Positions 24,372 through 36,574 of a DNA stretch of 64,000 bases are shown one piece after another. Below the pieces are notes generated by a model that did not search any database, was not told the origin of the DNA, and was given only the letters and a program-made list of their open reading frames with translations. Made by a program: the position numbers and the translations under genes. The DNA comes from Lunularia cruciata (taxonomy: Eukaryota > Streptophyta > Marchantiopsida > Lunulariales > Lunulariaceae), in contig OX419758.1 in NCBI GenBank assembly GCA_948567375.1, positions 129,001-193,000 on the forward strand, written 5' to 3'. Every line of letters begins with the position of its first letter. Within the stretch, counting starts at the first letter, position 1.

Positions 24372-27300
24372 CAGTAAGATGTTTAGCGAAGCTGAGCTGC
24401 TACAGTAACGAGCTTGAGGTCAACCTTGTGGAAGCGTTTTGTAGTCAATGATGTTCCACATTGTATTAGGTCGAGGTCTATAAACGTTTAGCGTTCACAG
24501 TAAAAACTGAAGATTTTCTGTTCTACAGACCGTCACAACAGGGTGCCTCAACAACCAAACTGCAAAACTCTTCAGGGACTGTAGACGGCTAGTCTTGGCC
24601 GTGACCTTATACAAGCTAGTAGATCTAGCAATTTCGAATCTAGAGCGGAGAAACTTACGTCTTTCTGGTTGCCAATTCGAAGAAACAAACCCTGGTCACT
24701 AAGCTTGTAACCTTTCGTTCTTGCCAGGTATCTAATTCTGCATTGGTGTACGGTTAGGGACGTCACATGATCTTCAGTTTGCCACTGAGGTATGCATAGC
24801 TAGCTAGCAATGACCATCCTGAGCAAGGCAATAAGCAAGCCTCGAAAAGAATCGAACATCTGGCTTTGTGTCATAGCATCAAGCCTAAGTCTACGTCAGC
24901 GACATCTACTACAGTATGGTCCAGTGGTTGTCAAGAGAAAACGGATAAGCAAAATAGCTTCAGTTGCCCTTACCACGCATGATTCACATACTTGGGCCAC
25001 CACTACTACAAAGTAGTAATTCATGTGTAGAGAATGCTGCAAAATGATTTATTCAGAAAGGGAAAGAACCTGCGGTTGAGAACATCATTTCCTGTAAAAT
25101 ATACCAGTGCAAACGCATAGACCTGTTTTGGATATATCTGCACGTTTAAAACCATTACAATGCTCTTCAGTACAGAAATCTAGACAACAGACCGAAAAAA
25201 GAAACTCAGCACCGCTCGGAGGATACCTTTTCAAGGTAAAATGCTAAACAGTACTATTTGGTGAGTCTAGTTTGGAGCGTTTATGGAGAACTTCTATAGA
25301 AAACTATAACTAGCATAGTCAAAGCGTCCCTATTCTCAATTTCACTGTATGAGTGGAATTGAGAAACCCAAAGCAGAACGGTAAATGTTGAGATTACATT
25401 TTCCAAATTCAATACTACAAGCGATCAGTTAATAAGAACTCCACTTATGCAATAACTTCTGCTGATATCATACCTTAATATCGATACGACGATGGTGAGG
25501 ATATTGAGGAAGTTTACAAATGCCCATGAAGGTCTCTACTTTGTGGGCACTGTTCTGTAAACGAAATTAGACACTTTGATTCGTCAAAATATTGAGTTAT
25601 CAAGTATCCATACCATCGTCAGTTCGTATACAGGGCTAACTGTAGGGGAATGTGGCTATCAAACTGTACTCCCACTATTTTGTGAAGAACAGGTGGAAAC
25701 ATCCCCTGCATTTAAGTAAACGTGTAATTGGCACACTCCAACTAAAACCAGACAGAAGTTTAAATGAACCAAAAGATATTTCAAACCACGAAATAATTTT
25801 AAACTTCTAAATAAAGAAAGCTATAGACTGTATTGTGTGGTAGCCTCCTTGTGCATGCAACGATCACCTCAGTACTTGGAATCAGAGAAGTGGACAAGAA
25901 CTCCATCTCTTGGAGTTTGACGACAAGTCGTCCCATTAGACCAATGTGGCTGCACTAACAAGAATATTTCAGTACACACTGGTGAATATAGGAAATTCAG
26001 AACAAATAACACATTGACAATCGCGGTATCATTTTGCCTAAGCGTCTAACCTGTGACCATCTTGGTGGGTAATGAGAAGGTCAATATCTCCACAGGTCTC
26101 TTGACCGCGCCTGTAGGAACCTCCGATGGTCATCCATGCCTACGAGGTGGTAAACAAGAATTTGATCAGTGATCACATTCCGTACTTACCTCCATGAGTT
26201 TCATTCTTGCAAACACAAGACGATTATTGACTGGCTGGGAAGCAAAGGCGTATAACGTACACCAGGACAGAGATCTTCAACCACTTTCTGCACAAAAGCT
26301 CCTGCTTCCGTGACTTCAGACCTCGATATTCTCTGAATGATATCCTGGTGGTACTTCAATCCCACTCGAGCCATGGATGGTAGTGTTGGATCTTCAGAGA
26401 TATCTTGCAAAGTTTTGTGACCAGCCTGGTACAGCCTTCGTGCGTGCTTACGACCTATACCCCACACAGAAGCAAACTGTTGCATCGTCTGGACCTGCAT
26501 AAATGCAATTGAAATTTCTTGAGAAACGCATACGTCGATACTGAGACTCTGCTGGAAAGCAAGAACTTCCACATGCAGTATAATGATAATAACAGGTGAA
26601 TTGACCTACTTGATAATTAGCCTTGAGATTCACTAGCTTCTGTAGTTGGCCAGTGCACATAATCTCCTTGATCTTGACGATCATGGACTTCCCAATGCCC
26701 TGCACGTTCTTGAGCTCGTCGGCGCTTGATATTTTGTACGGTAGTCTTTGAAGCGTGTTTGCTACCTGCAAGATGAATTGATCTTCCATCAATCATAGGT
26801 TCTATTAGTGCATGAAACGTGTGTCATGTACAGTGTCCTGGTCTTTTGACACATTCAGATTCCGCTTATATCGGTTTTACACTTGCAATCGGACTTGACT
26901 CTGACTCGGCTTGACATGCTTTGAGATAGCTTGCACTTTGTTTTGGTAACATCCAATGACAATGAGTGCATCATATGTCACACGCCTGACACTCTGGCAT
27001 TCAAGGCATGACCACAGCTGAGCTCAAAAATGTATTCACAGAGTACCAATGTAATCTATTCACCCTAACACCTGACAGAACAAATTCAGCAGGTTGCCGT
27101 CATATGAATAAGATGAATGTGAATACTCTGAGAACACGGATGAATAGATTACATTATAGAATTCCTGTCTGATCAACAATAACAGCCGGGAGTGGTATCA
27201 CAACCTTCGTTTGTATCTATACATTTCTCATAGCAGATCCTGTGGAAAGTTACCAGATATCTCGTCAAATGCCATAGAAGAACCTTCATATTTAGCTGCG

Positions 27301-28645
27301 AGATGCAATTACGATTGCTATAGGTCAGCCCATGCCTTTGCATTAGAGCTGGACATTTTACCCTAAAGACGGTAAATAGATAACCAACAATGACGGAGAA
27401 CTATGGTGCCATAGAAATATAGGAATTGAAGAAGGTAATGAGAGTCAACCTTTCGGTAAGTGAGGGCTCGCCATTCATCAGCAAAGACATCTGCATATAT
27501 TTCAGACATTTGTAGTAAGATTCCAGACACGTGCTTGTTAAAATCTGGCGTGTCATCTTCCAACAATCCATCTGGCAATTCCTCATTTGTACAAACTGCT
27601 TCAGTAGCTTTGTTCCTCTGTTCCTCAAACAGAACCTCTGTGGAAGTACTCAGATCTTCAGCAAAATAGTTCACGGAGGATGTGGGAGCTGCGGGACTCT
27701 GAATAGACAATGGCTCTTGTTGTGGTTGTTGTCTCTCTTCATTGGAAGGGGAGAGCTGGTCTTCAGCCTTACGAAGACAGTAGGAGTCACACGAGAGGAG
27801 TTCGCCATTTTTAAGACACTCTTCAACCCATTTATATCCTACAAATTTCTGCAACGGATAAGCACTTGTCACTGTTTTTGTTCTCAATAATGCACCTGCG
27901 TCAATCCTTCTTACATTCAGAACTAGAACATTATCTACAGTGTATGATCAGCTTGATAAGGGAACCCTAATTTGGAAGTATAAACGAATTTTTCAAGAGG
28001 AGTTTGAGATTAAGGTATAAGTTGCAAACCAATCTCTCGGAGCGGCCGATCTTCTCAACGTTGACCTCCTTTGAAATGGCATTCTGATGAGCAGCCAATA
28101 CGTATATGTGCTCAACCTTTTCACGAGGATATGTTCCCGAGGTTAGAATCGTACCTCCAAGGTCCTCAAATCGGCTCTGCCAAACCTACAGGCCACAAAT
28201 AATAGTGAGTCTCCACCAACACAACAAAGAGGTAACACTTATTTAGAAGTCATACCACCAACTCTGAAAGGATCTACGACATCCTCTTGTAATGCGCAAT
28301 TGTCTTATCAAATATACATTCGATACAACTGCGTGTAGTTCGTTGAGTTCCCATGTTTGCCCCACACAAAGTTTATGAGATAGAGATGTTATGCCTGGCG
28401 CTTTACATGGCAGAATATCATAAAGGATCCTTGACTGAGTTACCTCGCAAGGTCAGTGAAGTACTAAGAAATCATGATCGATTCATGTGTTTCAGAAGTC
28501 TCGTAAGAATTAATACCTGCAGGCGTTTTTTGCTGATCCCCCAAACGGTGAAAATTGCGTTTACGCCGCGGAAAAAGCGGCTAGGACCCTTCACTGTCAA
28601 ATCAGATTTAGGTCGTTGAAGCTTACGTTTTCCTTTTGCCTTCAT
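24260..28645 (-). CDS. POLL: DNA polymerase lambda (family X), with BRCT domain
   Basis: Eleven exons join in phase: 28645-28517, 28185-28030, 27848-27450, 26765-26610, 26494-26261, 26139-26051, 25949-25868, 25554-25474, 25137-25070, 24737-24659 and 24358-24260. They give 523 codons, close to plant pol lambda (about 530-550). Residues about 28-112 form a BRCT domain ([16 protein letters not shown]). A Ser/Pro/Gln-rich linker follows. The 8-kDa lyase domain carries VQGIGKSM, and a second helix-hairpin-helix carries [20 protein letters not shown]. The palm has GGSYRRG and catalytic D376 and D378 in GDIDLLITH; the third aspartate is D440 in RRIDIK. A YFTGND motif lies at 455-460, and the C-terminus reads [15 protein letters not shown]. 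In the family this enzyme fills gaps in base-excision repair and end joining in the nucleus. All catalytic residues are present and no lesion was seen, so it is probably functional. It is convergent with UTP5. The start is the first ATG of exon 1. Confidence 0.93.
27048..27155. repeat. 15-bp terminal inverted repeat pair in POLL intron 3
   Basis: AATGTAATCTATTCA at 27048-27062 and its exact reverse complement at 27141-27155 bracket a 108-bp segment in the 684-bp intron. This could be a small MITE-like insertion or chance. No clear target duplication was found. Confidence 0.5.
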
Positions 28646-29149
28646 CACGACAAAGTCCCTTCTAAATTGGCAAGTAACGTATAGTCTGAACCGGTTGGCT
28701 TCAGCACAATCGGAACCCGGTTATAAACATAAGAGCGAACTCATATTGCAGGGTCTTACTTATATTACGTGACAAGGTAGCAACTGTAACTAGAAGAAAT
28801 CCATTGAATTTCACGCCTACGCAGGCAGTTGAAACCCACAAGATGACGCGGGTTTTCGCAGCTTCAACCAAAATTCTCTATCTCTGCATCTCTTCTCAAC
28901 ATTCGTGCGTTCTAATTCCCACTTCAGACCTGCAGGACAACTCGTGCAACCGTTGCCCGGTCCGTTTCGACTATGCGATATATTCGAGCATACCAAAATT
29001 GGCAGAATCTACATTCCAGTAATTTCAGAAAACTGCATTTTATTTTCCTTGACGAAAGGACGACCGAGTAGAAAAAGTGAAGGAGGGGAAGAGCCCATCA
29101 AGCAGTACAAGGGAGAGATGAAAAAGGTAAAATTGTGCTAAGCTCCAAT
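28646..29149. other. POLL upstream region
   Basis: It should hold the polymerase 5' UTR and promoter. No TATA box stands out and no other gene is recognised. The plus-strand frames at 28804-29141 show no family signature. Confidence 0.4.
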
Positions 29150-29838
29150 AGAGTCTATCAATCTGCACTGCACATAATATATCTGCTATGCAAGTTGTGT
29201 GGTCTATAACAATGGGAGCATTTGAAGAAGTATCCCCTAGTGTGAATGCTCTCTTATGGATTGCACCGACCATTGCCACCCGTAGAGCAATGGACACTCG
29301 CTGCCTAAAATATACTACAAAAGATGAGAATGAGAGTGATACCTCGGCGCATGACATGATAAGCTCTCGTGCACCTCCGGACAAATGTGTCTAACCCTGT
29401 ATCCATAGCTCCATATAACTCCAAGGCTAGAGAAAAGATGTGACCTTGTTGCATGCCCATATACTTGGAGACCTTGCGACTTGCTGTTGCGCTTGCTGCT
29501 CAACCAGGGAGATGGATAATCACTTCCTCCAAAACTGTATCTTGCATAGGGTTTGTAACCACGACATCCGCTACTATCACTTGATCATCTCGGACCAAGT
29601 ATAAATATGCACTGACACATGTCGTTTGCAAAGCATACAAATGCTCCCTCCAAGCCAAGTATCCACTCTCTTGTGCCATAATAAACACTATGTCCCTAAT
29701 AGCATCATGGGTAGCTATCCTCCGTCCTCCAAAAGGACATTGTGTTATATGGACTACTACTGCATCTAGTGCAGAACCACACTCACAAGTGAGTAATGAA
29801 CATGCACATGGGTGGACCAAACCCAAGTGAAACTTCAT
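29150..29838 (-). pseudogene. LINE ORF2 C-terminal Cys/His domain
   Basis: 29500-29838 encodes LGLVHPCACSLLTCECGSALD, then a C-x2-H-like stretch HITQCPFGGRRIATHDAIRDI, and DDQVIVADVVVTNP. This is the pattern found downstream of RT in many plant and protist LINE-like elements. After a stop, the tail YFRQRVSIALRVAMVGAIHKRAF (29280-29350) continues the same C-terminal region. Substitution and frame damage are obvious. The domain probably binds nucleic acid in live elements; that role is inferred from family. Confidence 0.6.
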
Positions 29839-30224
29839 TGCTGTAGAGAAAGTAGTTGGTGCAAGCCTAAATGCTCTAATGCACGATCGAGCTACGATCC
29901 AAGAGCATGCATCCTTGTTGGAGCAAGAGCGAAGATGTGCTCTAGTAGCTTGAGGAATGAACGAGTCAACTAAGAGAGAATATAGCGTATACTCACACTA
30001 TCGCTCTTCCTTGGTGGAGCGATAACCTCTAGTCCAATCTGATGATAATGAAGCAAAAGATGGAAATGCCTCTTGTGTCTGTGTGGATAGACTATCTCTT
30101 GTCTGCTACAATAACATCTGGAGAGAAAAGGATCCACCTTCCACCTCTATCATGTAAGTCTCTAAGATTGGCCCATCAACAACCACAAAACTAGAGGAAA
30201 GTAGGGGTGCCATGGATGCATTAA

Positions 30225-30615
30225 AGCCATTTTTGGAGGCCTAAACGGTTGAATTAGTCCTCAAAAATAGGGATGGTCTCCCCCTTAGGCCCAAAAGGCT
30301 TGCCTTCTCACCCCATGATTTATCTCTTTAAGAGTTTTCCAATGGTACCTTACCCATGCAATTTTGTGCTTCTTATAAGAAGATTCCCTAAAGATTCCCT
30401 TTAGTCAAACCTATTTGACCAACTAGATAGGACAAGGCTTGACATGTCACCAATTCATGTATCTTATCCAAGGGTGGAGCTTCCTTTGAGGGGATCCTCT
30501 TTGCTATATAATAAAGAGAAGGTGCTCCTTTGAGGCATTGGAAGATTGAGTGTGAAATGTGTGTTTTCTCTCTTGAAGAGTTCTCTTGTCCTCAAAGTGT
30601 AACACTGTCAAAGGC
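30225..30615 (+). repeat. Family R LTR-like repeat inside the LINE
   Basis: Blocks 'ggaggcctaaacgg' (about 30235), 'ccaactagataggac' (about 30418) and 'ctatataataaagagaaggtgctcc' (about 30504) match the copy at 2990-3430 in order. It interrupts the LINE between its RT and C-terminal parts. Exact termini and target duplication were not resolved. Confidence 0.6.
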
Positions 30616-30736
30616 TCTCAGACATGATAAGAAGGACAAAGAGGGATGAACTATACGAATGAGGTAGGATGGTCGATGAGCAATATCAGAGGAAAGTATA
30701 CCAAATGCCACCTACGTATCTCCTAGTAATGGAAGG

Positions 30737-31400
30737 TCATCCACATGGAGAACATCCTCTACATGGGTAACGTCTAAGAAGCATGTGACAAAATCCTTGG
30801 ATCTTACTGGACTCCAAGAACACATAGTCCATATGTAGATGTGATACACCCCTTTGGAAGCTCAAGGTGGGGAGAATACCTAAAGAGGACCATGCCCTAC
30901 TCTTTGACACCTTGACTCTCAAGCCTACTAGATGTAGCTTGGTAGTCAAGTGGTCAAACGCCTGCCTAATCTGATCTACAAGGCCCACAATGCGTGTATC
31001 ATCTGCACAAATACACAACTTGTCATGGCCAAAGTAGTAGATAGGAGAGCTCTAAATTGAGCCATGGCAAATTAAGGTTCCCCTAAAGGATCTCCTTGAT
31101 GTGGCATGGGAAATACACAACTTGGCATGGCCAAAGTAGTAGATAGGAGAGCTCTAAAGTGAGCCATGGCAAATAAAGGTTCCCCTAAAGGATCTCCTTG
31201 ATGTGTACCCACAGTTGATTCCAAGATGGTGACTCCTTCTTGTGAACCATCGTGTTGGTAGTAAAGGGAAGCATGAGAGCCATATAAACACCGCACAAAA
31301 GGAATAAGACTCGCCAAGGATCCACCAACGTCCCTAAGCTCTCTAAAGATGGATGCACGTGAGATATTGTTAAAAGCATTTTCAACATCCACTTATAGGA
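30737..31400 (-). pseudogene. LINE reverse transcriptase domain
   Basis: 31072-31392 encodes MDVENAFNNISRASIFREL...PFVRCLYG...VGTHQGDPLGEPLFAMAHFRAL, which covers RT motifs with the first catalytic Asp and the QGDPLG turn. 30737-31018 begins CICADDTRIVGLVDQIRQAF and supplies the catalytic A-DD box. The two parts are split by a 102-bp tandem duplication at 31013-31216 that repeats QGDPLGEPLFAMAHF, which breaks the enzyme. Family: non-LTR RT. Confidence 0.75.
31013..31216. repeat. 102-bp tandem duplication within LINE RT
   Basis: 'acacaactt-gcatggccaaagtag' starts at 31013 and again at 31115, and both copies end in the 'ctccttgatgtg' block. The duplication repeats the coding segment for the QGDPLG region between the catalytic boxes. 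Confidence 0.85.
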
Positions 31401-31875
31401 CAACCCACTCCAGATGGATATCTAAGAGTGCCTTAATGCCTAAAGATATAGCCTCACATCCTCTAAGTGCAACTACTCCAAATTGATGCAGACTAAGGTG
31501 CTGTCAAAAGTAAGAACAATGCTAATAGACAATGGTACACTGACCAAATGCAAAAATATCTCTCCAATAACAATTGGTCTAATGCTCCCTATGTCCTTCT
31601 CCATCACTAGAAGTTGACTAGAAGTCTACTAGCACTTAACACCCGACTAACAAACATAAAAATGCCTCCTTCACTACTACTACAACCATTTGAAACAACT
31701 CGATAAAACCACTAGAAGGATCATCCACCTGAAAGTAATCTCTAAGGTGCTCATAACCATCCCTAACAAGCCTCTTGAGGAAAGGCGAGGGGCAATGCAC
31801 ATTGCTTGTGCAAAGAGTGACTTATCAAGACATAAAGGCTGCTCAGGCTTATAATCTAAGACCTCTAGTGGTAGT

Positions 31876-33783
31876 TGTAGTACCCACATTTTTCATTTTG
31901 GACGAGTTTTGAAGAAGAAGTGCCTTGCTGAAACCAAATTGAAACCAAATGGAGAAGAAATGAGTGGAAACTTGTGTTTTGATCAGACCCGAGGAAATCA
32001 ACTTCATGTTAGAGGAAGAAGGATTTGGACTAGATCAAACCTGAAGAAGCTTACTTTGTGTCAGAGTAGGAAAAAAACTCGGATCAGATGTTGAAGGAGG
32101 GCAAACCAGAAAGAGAAATGGAAGTTGCAGGTCAGGATTCTTGCGGGGGTCATATCTCAATGTCCACAAGTCCAAATCAAGCATGCTATATCTCGTTAAA
32201 AACGTCTTGTTTAAGGGTTTCTATTGCCACCAAAATCGCAAAGTTTGGAGGTCTGTAAAAGAAGTTACAAGCATTTGAAGTTTTGGGAGTAGATGCAAAG
32301 AGTAGTTTGGTGTCTTCGAGTCAACGTGACTTTGGACTTCGTACTTCGGACTTTGGGTTTACATGACTTTGGGTCTAAAGACTGCCTTAAGAAAAATATG
32401 ATTCAACCCAAGGAAGTTGGAACTCAAAGTGCAGTGAAGGTGACTTCGGGAATTTTGCGAGAAGCATCAGAGGAAATTAAAGTAGAGAAAGAAGATAGTT
32501 AGGATACCCATGACTTCAATTTCAGTTCTGATTGAAGATGGAACATGAATTGAAGGAGAAGTAGCAGTAGTGAATAAACCCAAAGTGCAAGATCAGACAA
32601 TAAGTGTCTTCGGGTCAATTACATGAGTGATTAGGGGAAAGTGAGTTACAAATTGAAGGTGTAGATAGTGTATTCATGCTTTCAATTACAATTCTTGACG
32701 ATGACACAAAAGAATTTGTAAAGGAAATGATAGTAGTTAGACCCGAAGTAAGAGAGATAGGAGTGTAGGTGTCTTTGGATTTGACATTTGATACCTTAGA
32801 GAAGAGTGGGTCGGGAGATAGAGATTTAGAAGGCTTAATTATGATAGGAATTGCATATTAGGAAGGAGAAGTGTTAGAATTAGTGGAGGAATTAGAAGTT
32901 GTGAAACCCGAGGACAGAGCAGTAGGAAGTGAAGTTACTTTGGGTTTGGGTTTGAAAGCCGAGGAAGAAGTGGACATTGGATCGGATTAGTAACCAATTT
33001 GAGATTTGAATAGATAGATATGAAGGGTTACATTGTCATATCAAATTTGCAAGTTTGTAGAGTTGTTAGGAAGAGGTATATTAGGAAGATAACTATTGAT
33101 TTGTTCATTACATAAGAGTAGCATTCACAGTCAGATGTTGTTTAGTGCTCATTAATTCTGAGAATAGATAAAGCAAAGTGCTGTGAAGTAGTGCTCGTCG
33201 CTTGAACTTGATTCCGAATATCAACTTTGCAATTGTGGTTGTGAGTGTTTGGAGAAATTCAAAGTGCAAGTTAGTGTGCTTGTTGGATGTTGGATTCCAC
33301 AGCCGTGATCTTCATTCTGTGTGTTGATCCTGAGTGAAGTGCAATCAAAGCAATGCCTTGACAGATCTGAGAGGAATTGTAGTGTTGGTAGTATTCTGCA
33401 TTTGTGAGTGCAATGCGAGGTTGATGTGAAGCAATTTTGATTGAGAAAGTTGTGCCTTCAGTGGAGGGGTGGAACACAATTCTGAGGTGAAGTCATTTTG
33501 CAGTGAAGTGTTGTTTTGGGAAGAGCCTAAATCATCACATTCAAGATTGTTTGGAAAGATTTGATGGAGTTGTGATTAAGGAGTGTTAATTTGTGACAAG
33601 ACTGCGAGTCAGTGCTTGTTACTCTCTTCTAGGTGTGGTTTCTACCTAAGAGATTAAAGACACAACCAAGAAGAACTGAAATTGTTATTTTGCTTTGTAT
33701 TTAACCAATTCTGACTCGTATCTCTACGAGAAGAACTTTACTTACCCGATTACCGCAAAAGTGATATTTTCCGGGTTGTCACA
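31876..33783 (+). mobile_element. Family L solo LTR with perfect target duplication
   Basis: Starts TGTAGTACCCACATTTTT at 31876 and ends GGGTTGTCACA at 33783. It is flanked by GTAGT at 31871-31875 and 33784-33788. LINE sequence continues on both sides. At 1.9 kb it is half of the intact 3.7 kb LTR, so the ORF portion is largely deleted; only C-terminal ORF traces (about 32550-32990, e.g. VSLDLTFDTLEKSGSGD with in-frame stops) remain. It fixes the true termini of the family. Confidence 0.92.
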
Positions 33784-33903
33784 GTAGTCCTTCTATTATT
33801 ATAGGATGTAGTGAGCATAGGGAAGAGATAGTCTCATCAATAGGACTTGTGATAAACAAAGGGTGTAGTGCTCATGCTGCTCTACTAAACTCTTCCGCAT
33901 GAC

Positions 33904-34392
33904 TCAATATCCTACACCATTGTAATTGAGTGGACTTTGTGGTATCCTATGGTGAAACTTGTGTCCTAGAATGTGTAGCCCTAATAGAATCCTCCTAAAG
34001 GGCCACCCAATCCCCTGCTCGGAATTGACAAAATCTAACGTCCACCTCTTTATGCCCTGCACGTGCCTCTCTAGCATAACAAAGACATCATCGAAGGAGT
34101 AAGAGGATAGGAACCATGCTAACTTGTCCAAGGGATCACGTACCAAACAATCAAGTGGTAGGCAAAAAACAGATTTAGCCTCATCATGAAGTGTGCAGGG
34201 TAGCCTATGGAAGAGAAGTGGACATGAAAAACTAGTCTTAAATAATCCCAAAATGAAACCCACTTGAGAAACTAACCACTCCCATGACTCAATAAGTATC
34301 CCTGGAATGGTCAACAAAGGGATAGATGAAGCGTGAGTACCACTACCGTCTATATGGTTGCTTGCCTCACATGGGCATCCCAAATGGTCCAA
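33904..34392 (-). pseudogene. LINE ORF2 upstream fragment
   Basis: A 162-codon frame (MDHLGCPCEASNHI...WLVSQVGFILGLFKTSFSCPLLFHRLPCTLHDEAKSVFCLPLDC...) lies on the LINE strand just beyond the solo LTR insertion. It probably represents ORF2 sequence upstream of RT. It has no endonuclease or RT signature of its own, so assignment rests on position and strand. Confidence 0.4.
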
Positions 34393-34450
34393 TCATAGTC
34401 CTTGTGCATCCTCCCCACATAGGTCTTTACCCCTTGCGAGGTAAAGCATT

Positions 34451-35689
34451 AGTGACACATTGAGCATGGTGTATCTCGAGTCGCTTTAGGCAGCCCACAT
34501 GGGAAGGTGTAGCCATGGCTAGAAGAGGAATAACAATAGTAACACATGATGCTCCTCTCCATATCTTCCTATACCTGCAAAACCACAACCCCTCACATCC
34601 AAACTCACATAAGAAAATACAATATCTCCAACCCCTAAAAACTATAAACTCTCATAAATTTCAATTTCCATCTCCAAAATTTTCAAAGTAAATTCCCATG
34701 GAACTTAATCATGAAAACCAAGAGATTAGAAATAGAAATTCTTGACCCATCACTCTCAATATGTAATGATCACTTTAAACCCAAAAAAACCTAAACATCC
34801 TTATAACTTTCTACTCACTTATCCATAATCTTCAATTTAGGTGCCAATGGAACAAAAACTAAAAAACAAATAGAATCAAATATTCACTTGAGTGCTATAT
34901 GCTACAGAGCCCTTATAAAGTATAAACATTTCTTCTTTCATCTCTCCCTCTTCTCTCCTATCTCCACACTCTCCCAAACGTCTCTGTAGAATCAAACCCA
35001 ATTTTCCTTGAGTAGTTATCTAATACTATTGTTCTACCACAAGTTCCAAGACCAATTGTCATCATTCTTTCCAAAACAAATATCTCCTTTCAGTCTTTGG
35101 ACTTCTCTTGGATATGATTAATTCAATTCATTCTTTATTTTTTTTATTAGATAAGTTTGATTGCCATACACAAAACCGTTAACACACTATGTAGATAGTC
35201 ATCATGTTGTTAAACAGTATTGGGAGGAATAATTTTTAATCAGCGACTCCAATATATATATACAAAGAAACTAAAAAATTGATATTTAGCCTCTTTTTGT
35301 AACATGAAACACCAAAGATTCCCCGATGAGGCACATTGGAGGGAAATAGAGTGACTATAAAATAGCAACAAATTTTATATTAATGTTTACATTTTGCAAG
35401 TGAGATCTGCCATTAGAATTTTAAGAGTTAATAAATTGTTTTAAATTGAGTATCTAATATGAGCCTCCAAGGCTTCCCAATCATGATTCCACTCTTTTGA
35501 AAAGTTGACTTAGGATTTGTCATTTTCCTTGCAAGTCTTTTCATTGTCATCTCCTTGATAGTTCTTTGTTAGATTATCATATTTCCATGTTTCAATATTC
35601 ACTCTTGTCATCACTAAACCCTGAAACTCAACTCTTGGATGAACATTGTTTTTGACTAAAACTTTAATGCATGGCTTGTGTTGAGCATT
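34451..35689. other. No recognisable gene
   Basis: AT-rich sequence with short T- and A-runs (e.g. near 35135-35150). The 81-codon minus-strand frame at 35510-35755 has no recognisable motif. Confidence 0.45.
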
Positions 35690-35984
35690 TGTCATGACAT
35701 TTATAGTGTCAAAACTGGTTTGCTTAGATACTAGAGTAATAGTCTTGGCGGTCAAAGTTATATTAGTAGTTTCTCAAAGATTACTTAATGATGGTTAAGT
35801 TTCATGTCAATGCTACTAATCACACCATGGGACCCATTGTTACTTGTACTATTTGCATCGTCAGATGTGCCATCAACAACATCATTAGGGTTGGAGATCC
35901 AAGGAGTATACTTATAAAGTTCTCCTCCAAAGAACTCACTTCTTTGACGTTGAACCTTACAGTTCTTAGCTATGGTGGATAAAT

Positions 35985-36350
35985 GTATAATGTTTTGAGG
36001 ATAGGAGAACTTCCAAGAGAAACACAAGAGAAGAAATACAAAGCTTCACACTCAATACTCCTATGTCCCAAAGGAACACCTTGTTTTTATTATTTAGTAA
36101 AGAGAATTCACTCAAAGGAAGCTCAATCCTTGGATCAGATACATGGATTGGTGACATGTCAATGAGCCCTACTCTTAGACTAATTGCATGCATGGGTGAC
36201 ATGTTGGTTCTGGTCCTATATGGTTAGTCAAACACGTTTTGACCAAAAGGAATCTTTAGGAAATATTCCTTTAGAAAACTCCAAATTGCATGGATGAGGA
36301 ATCGCAAGAAAGCTCTTGATGAGGCAAATAGTAGGAGAGGCTAGCCTTCT
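35985..36350 (-). repeat. Family R repeat, inverted copy
   Basis: Reverse complement of the R blocks: 'aagaaatacaaagcttcacactcaa', 'cccaaaggaacaccttg' with 'attatttagtaaaga' as the TATA-like segment (about 36090), and 'tcctatatggttagtcaaacacgttttgacc' (about 36210). It lies within the degenerate M LTR. Confidence 0.55.
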
Positions 36351-36408
36351 TTTCCATGAGGAATGAATCTCCACATTTCATCTCCATATTTCAAGAAACA
36401 AATGAATT

Positions 36409-36574
36409 GCCACATAACTACTAAAAGCTCAACTAAATTGGCTAGCCTCAAGCCAACAAGCTAGTCTTCTATTGGTAGTTGTGTGGCAAAATTAGAGAGG
36501 CTATGCAAGCATAAAAGGCTAGCTTGTTGGTATGAGGCTAGCCAATTTAGTTGAGCTTTTGGTAGTTGTGTGGC
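36409..36574. repeat. 56-bp imperfect inverted repeat
   Basis: Left arm 36409-36464 (gccacataactactaaaagc...) pairs with right arm 36519-36574 (...gttgagcttttggtagttg) with only a few mismatches, around a 54-bp loop that holds a third partial copy. It lies in the M LTR relic. Confidence 0.75.

Larger units (their letters stand above)
29150..34450 (-). mobile_element. Decayed LINE-type (non-LTR) retrotransposon
   Basis: Minus-strand coding fragments run in order from 34392 to about 29150: an N-terminal ORF2-like piece (33904-34392), reverse transcriptase motifs (30737-31400), and a C-terminal Cys/His domain (29500-29838) with trailing FRQRVSIAL sequence near 29300. The element is interrupted by a solo L LTR (31876-33783) and a family R repeat (about 30225-30615). 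Many stops and frameshifts show that it is dead. No endonuclease domain, poly(A) tail or target duplication could be identified. Confidence 0.7.
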
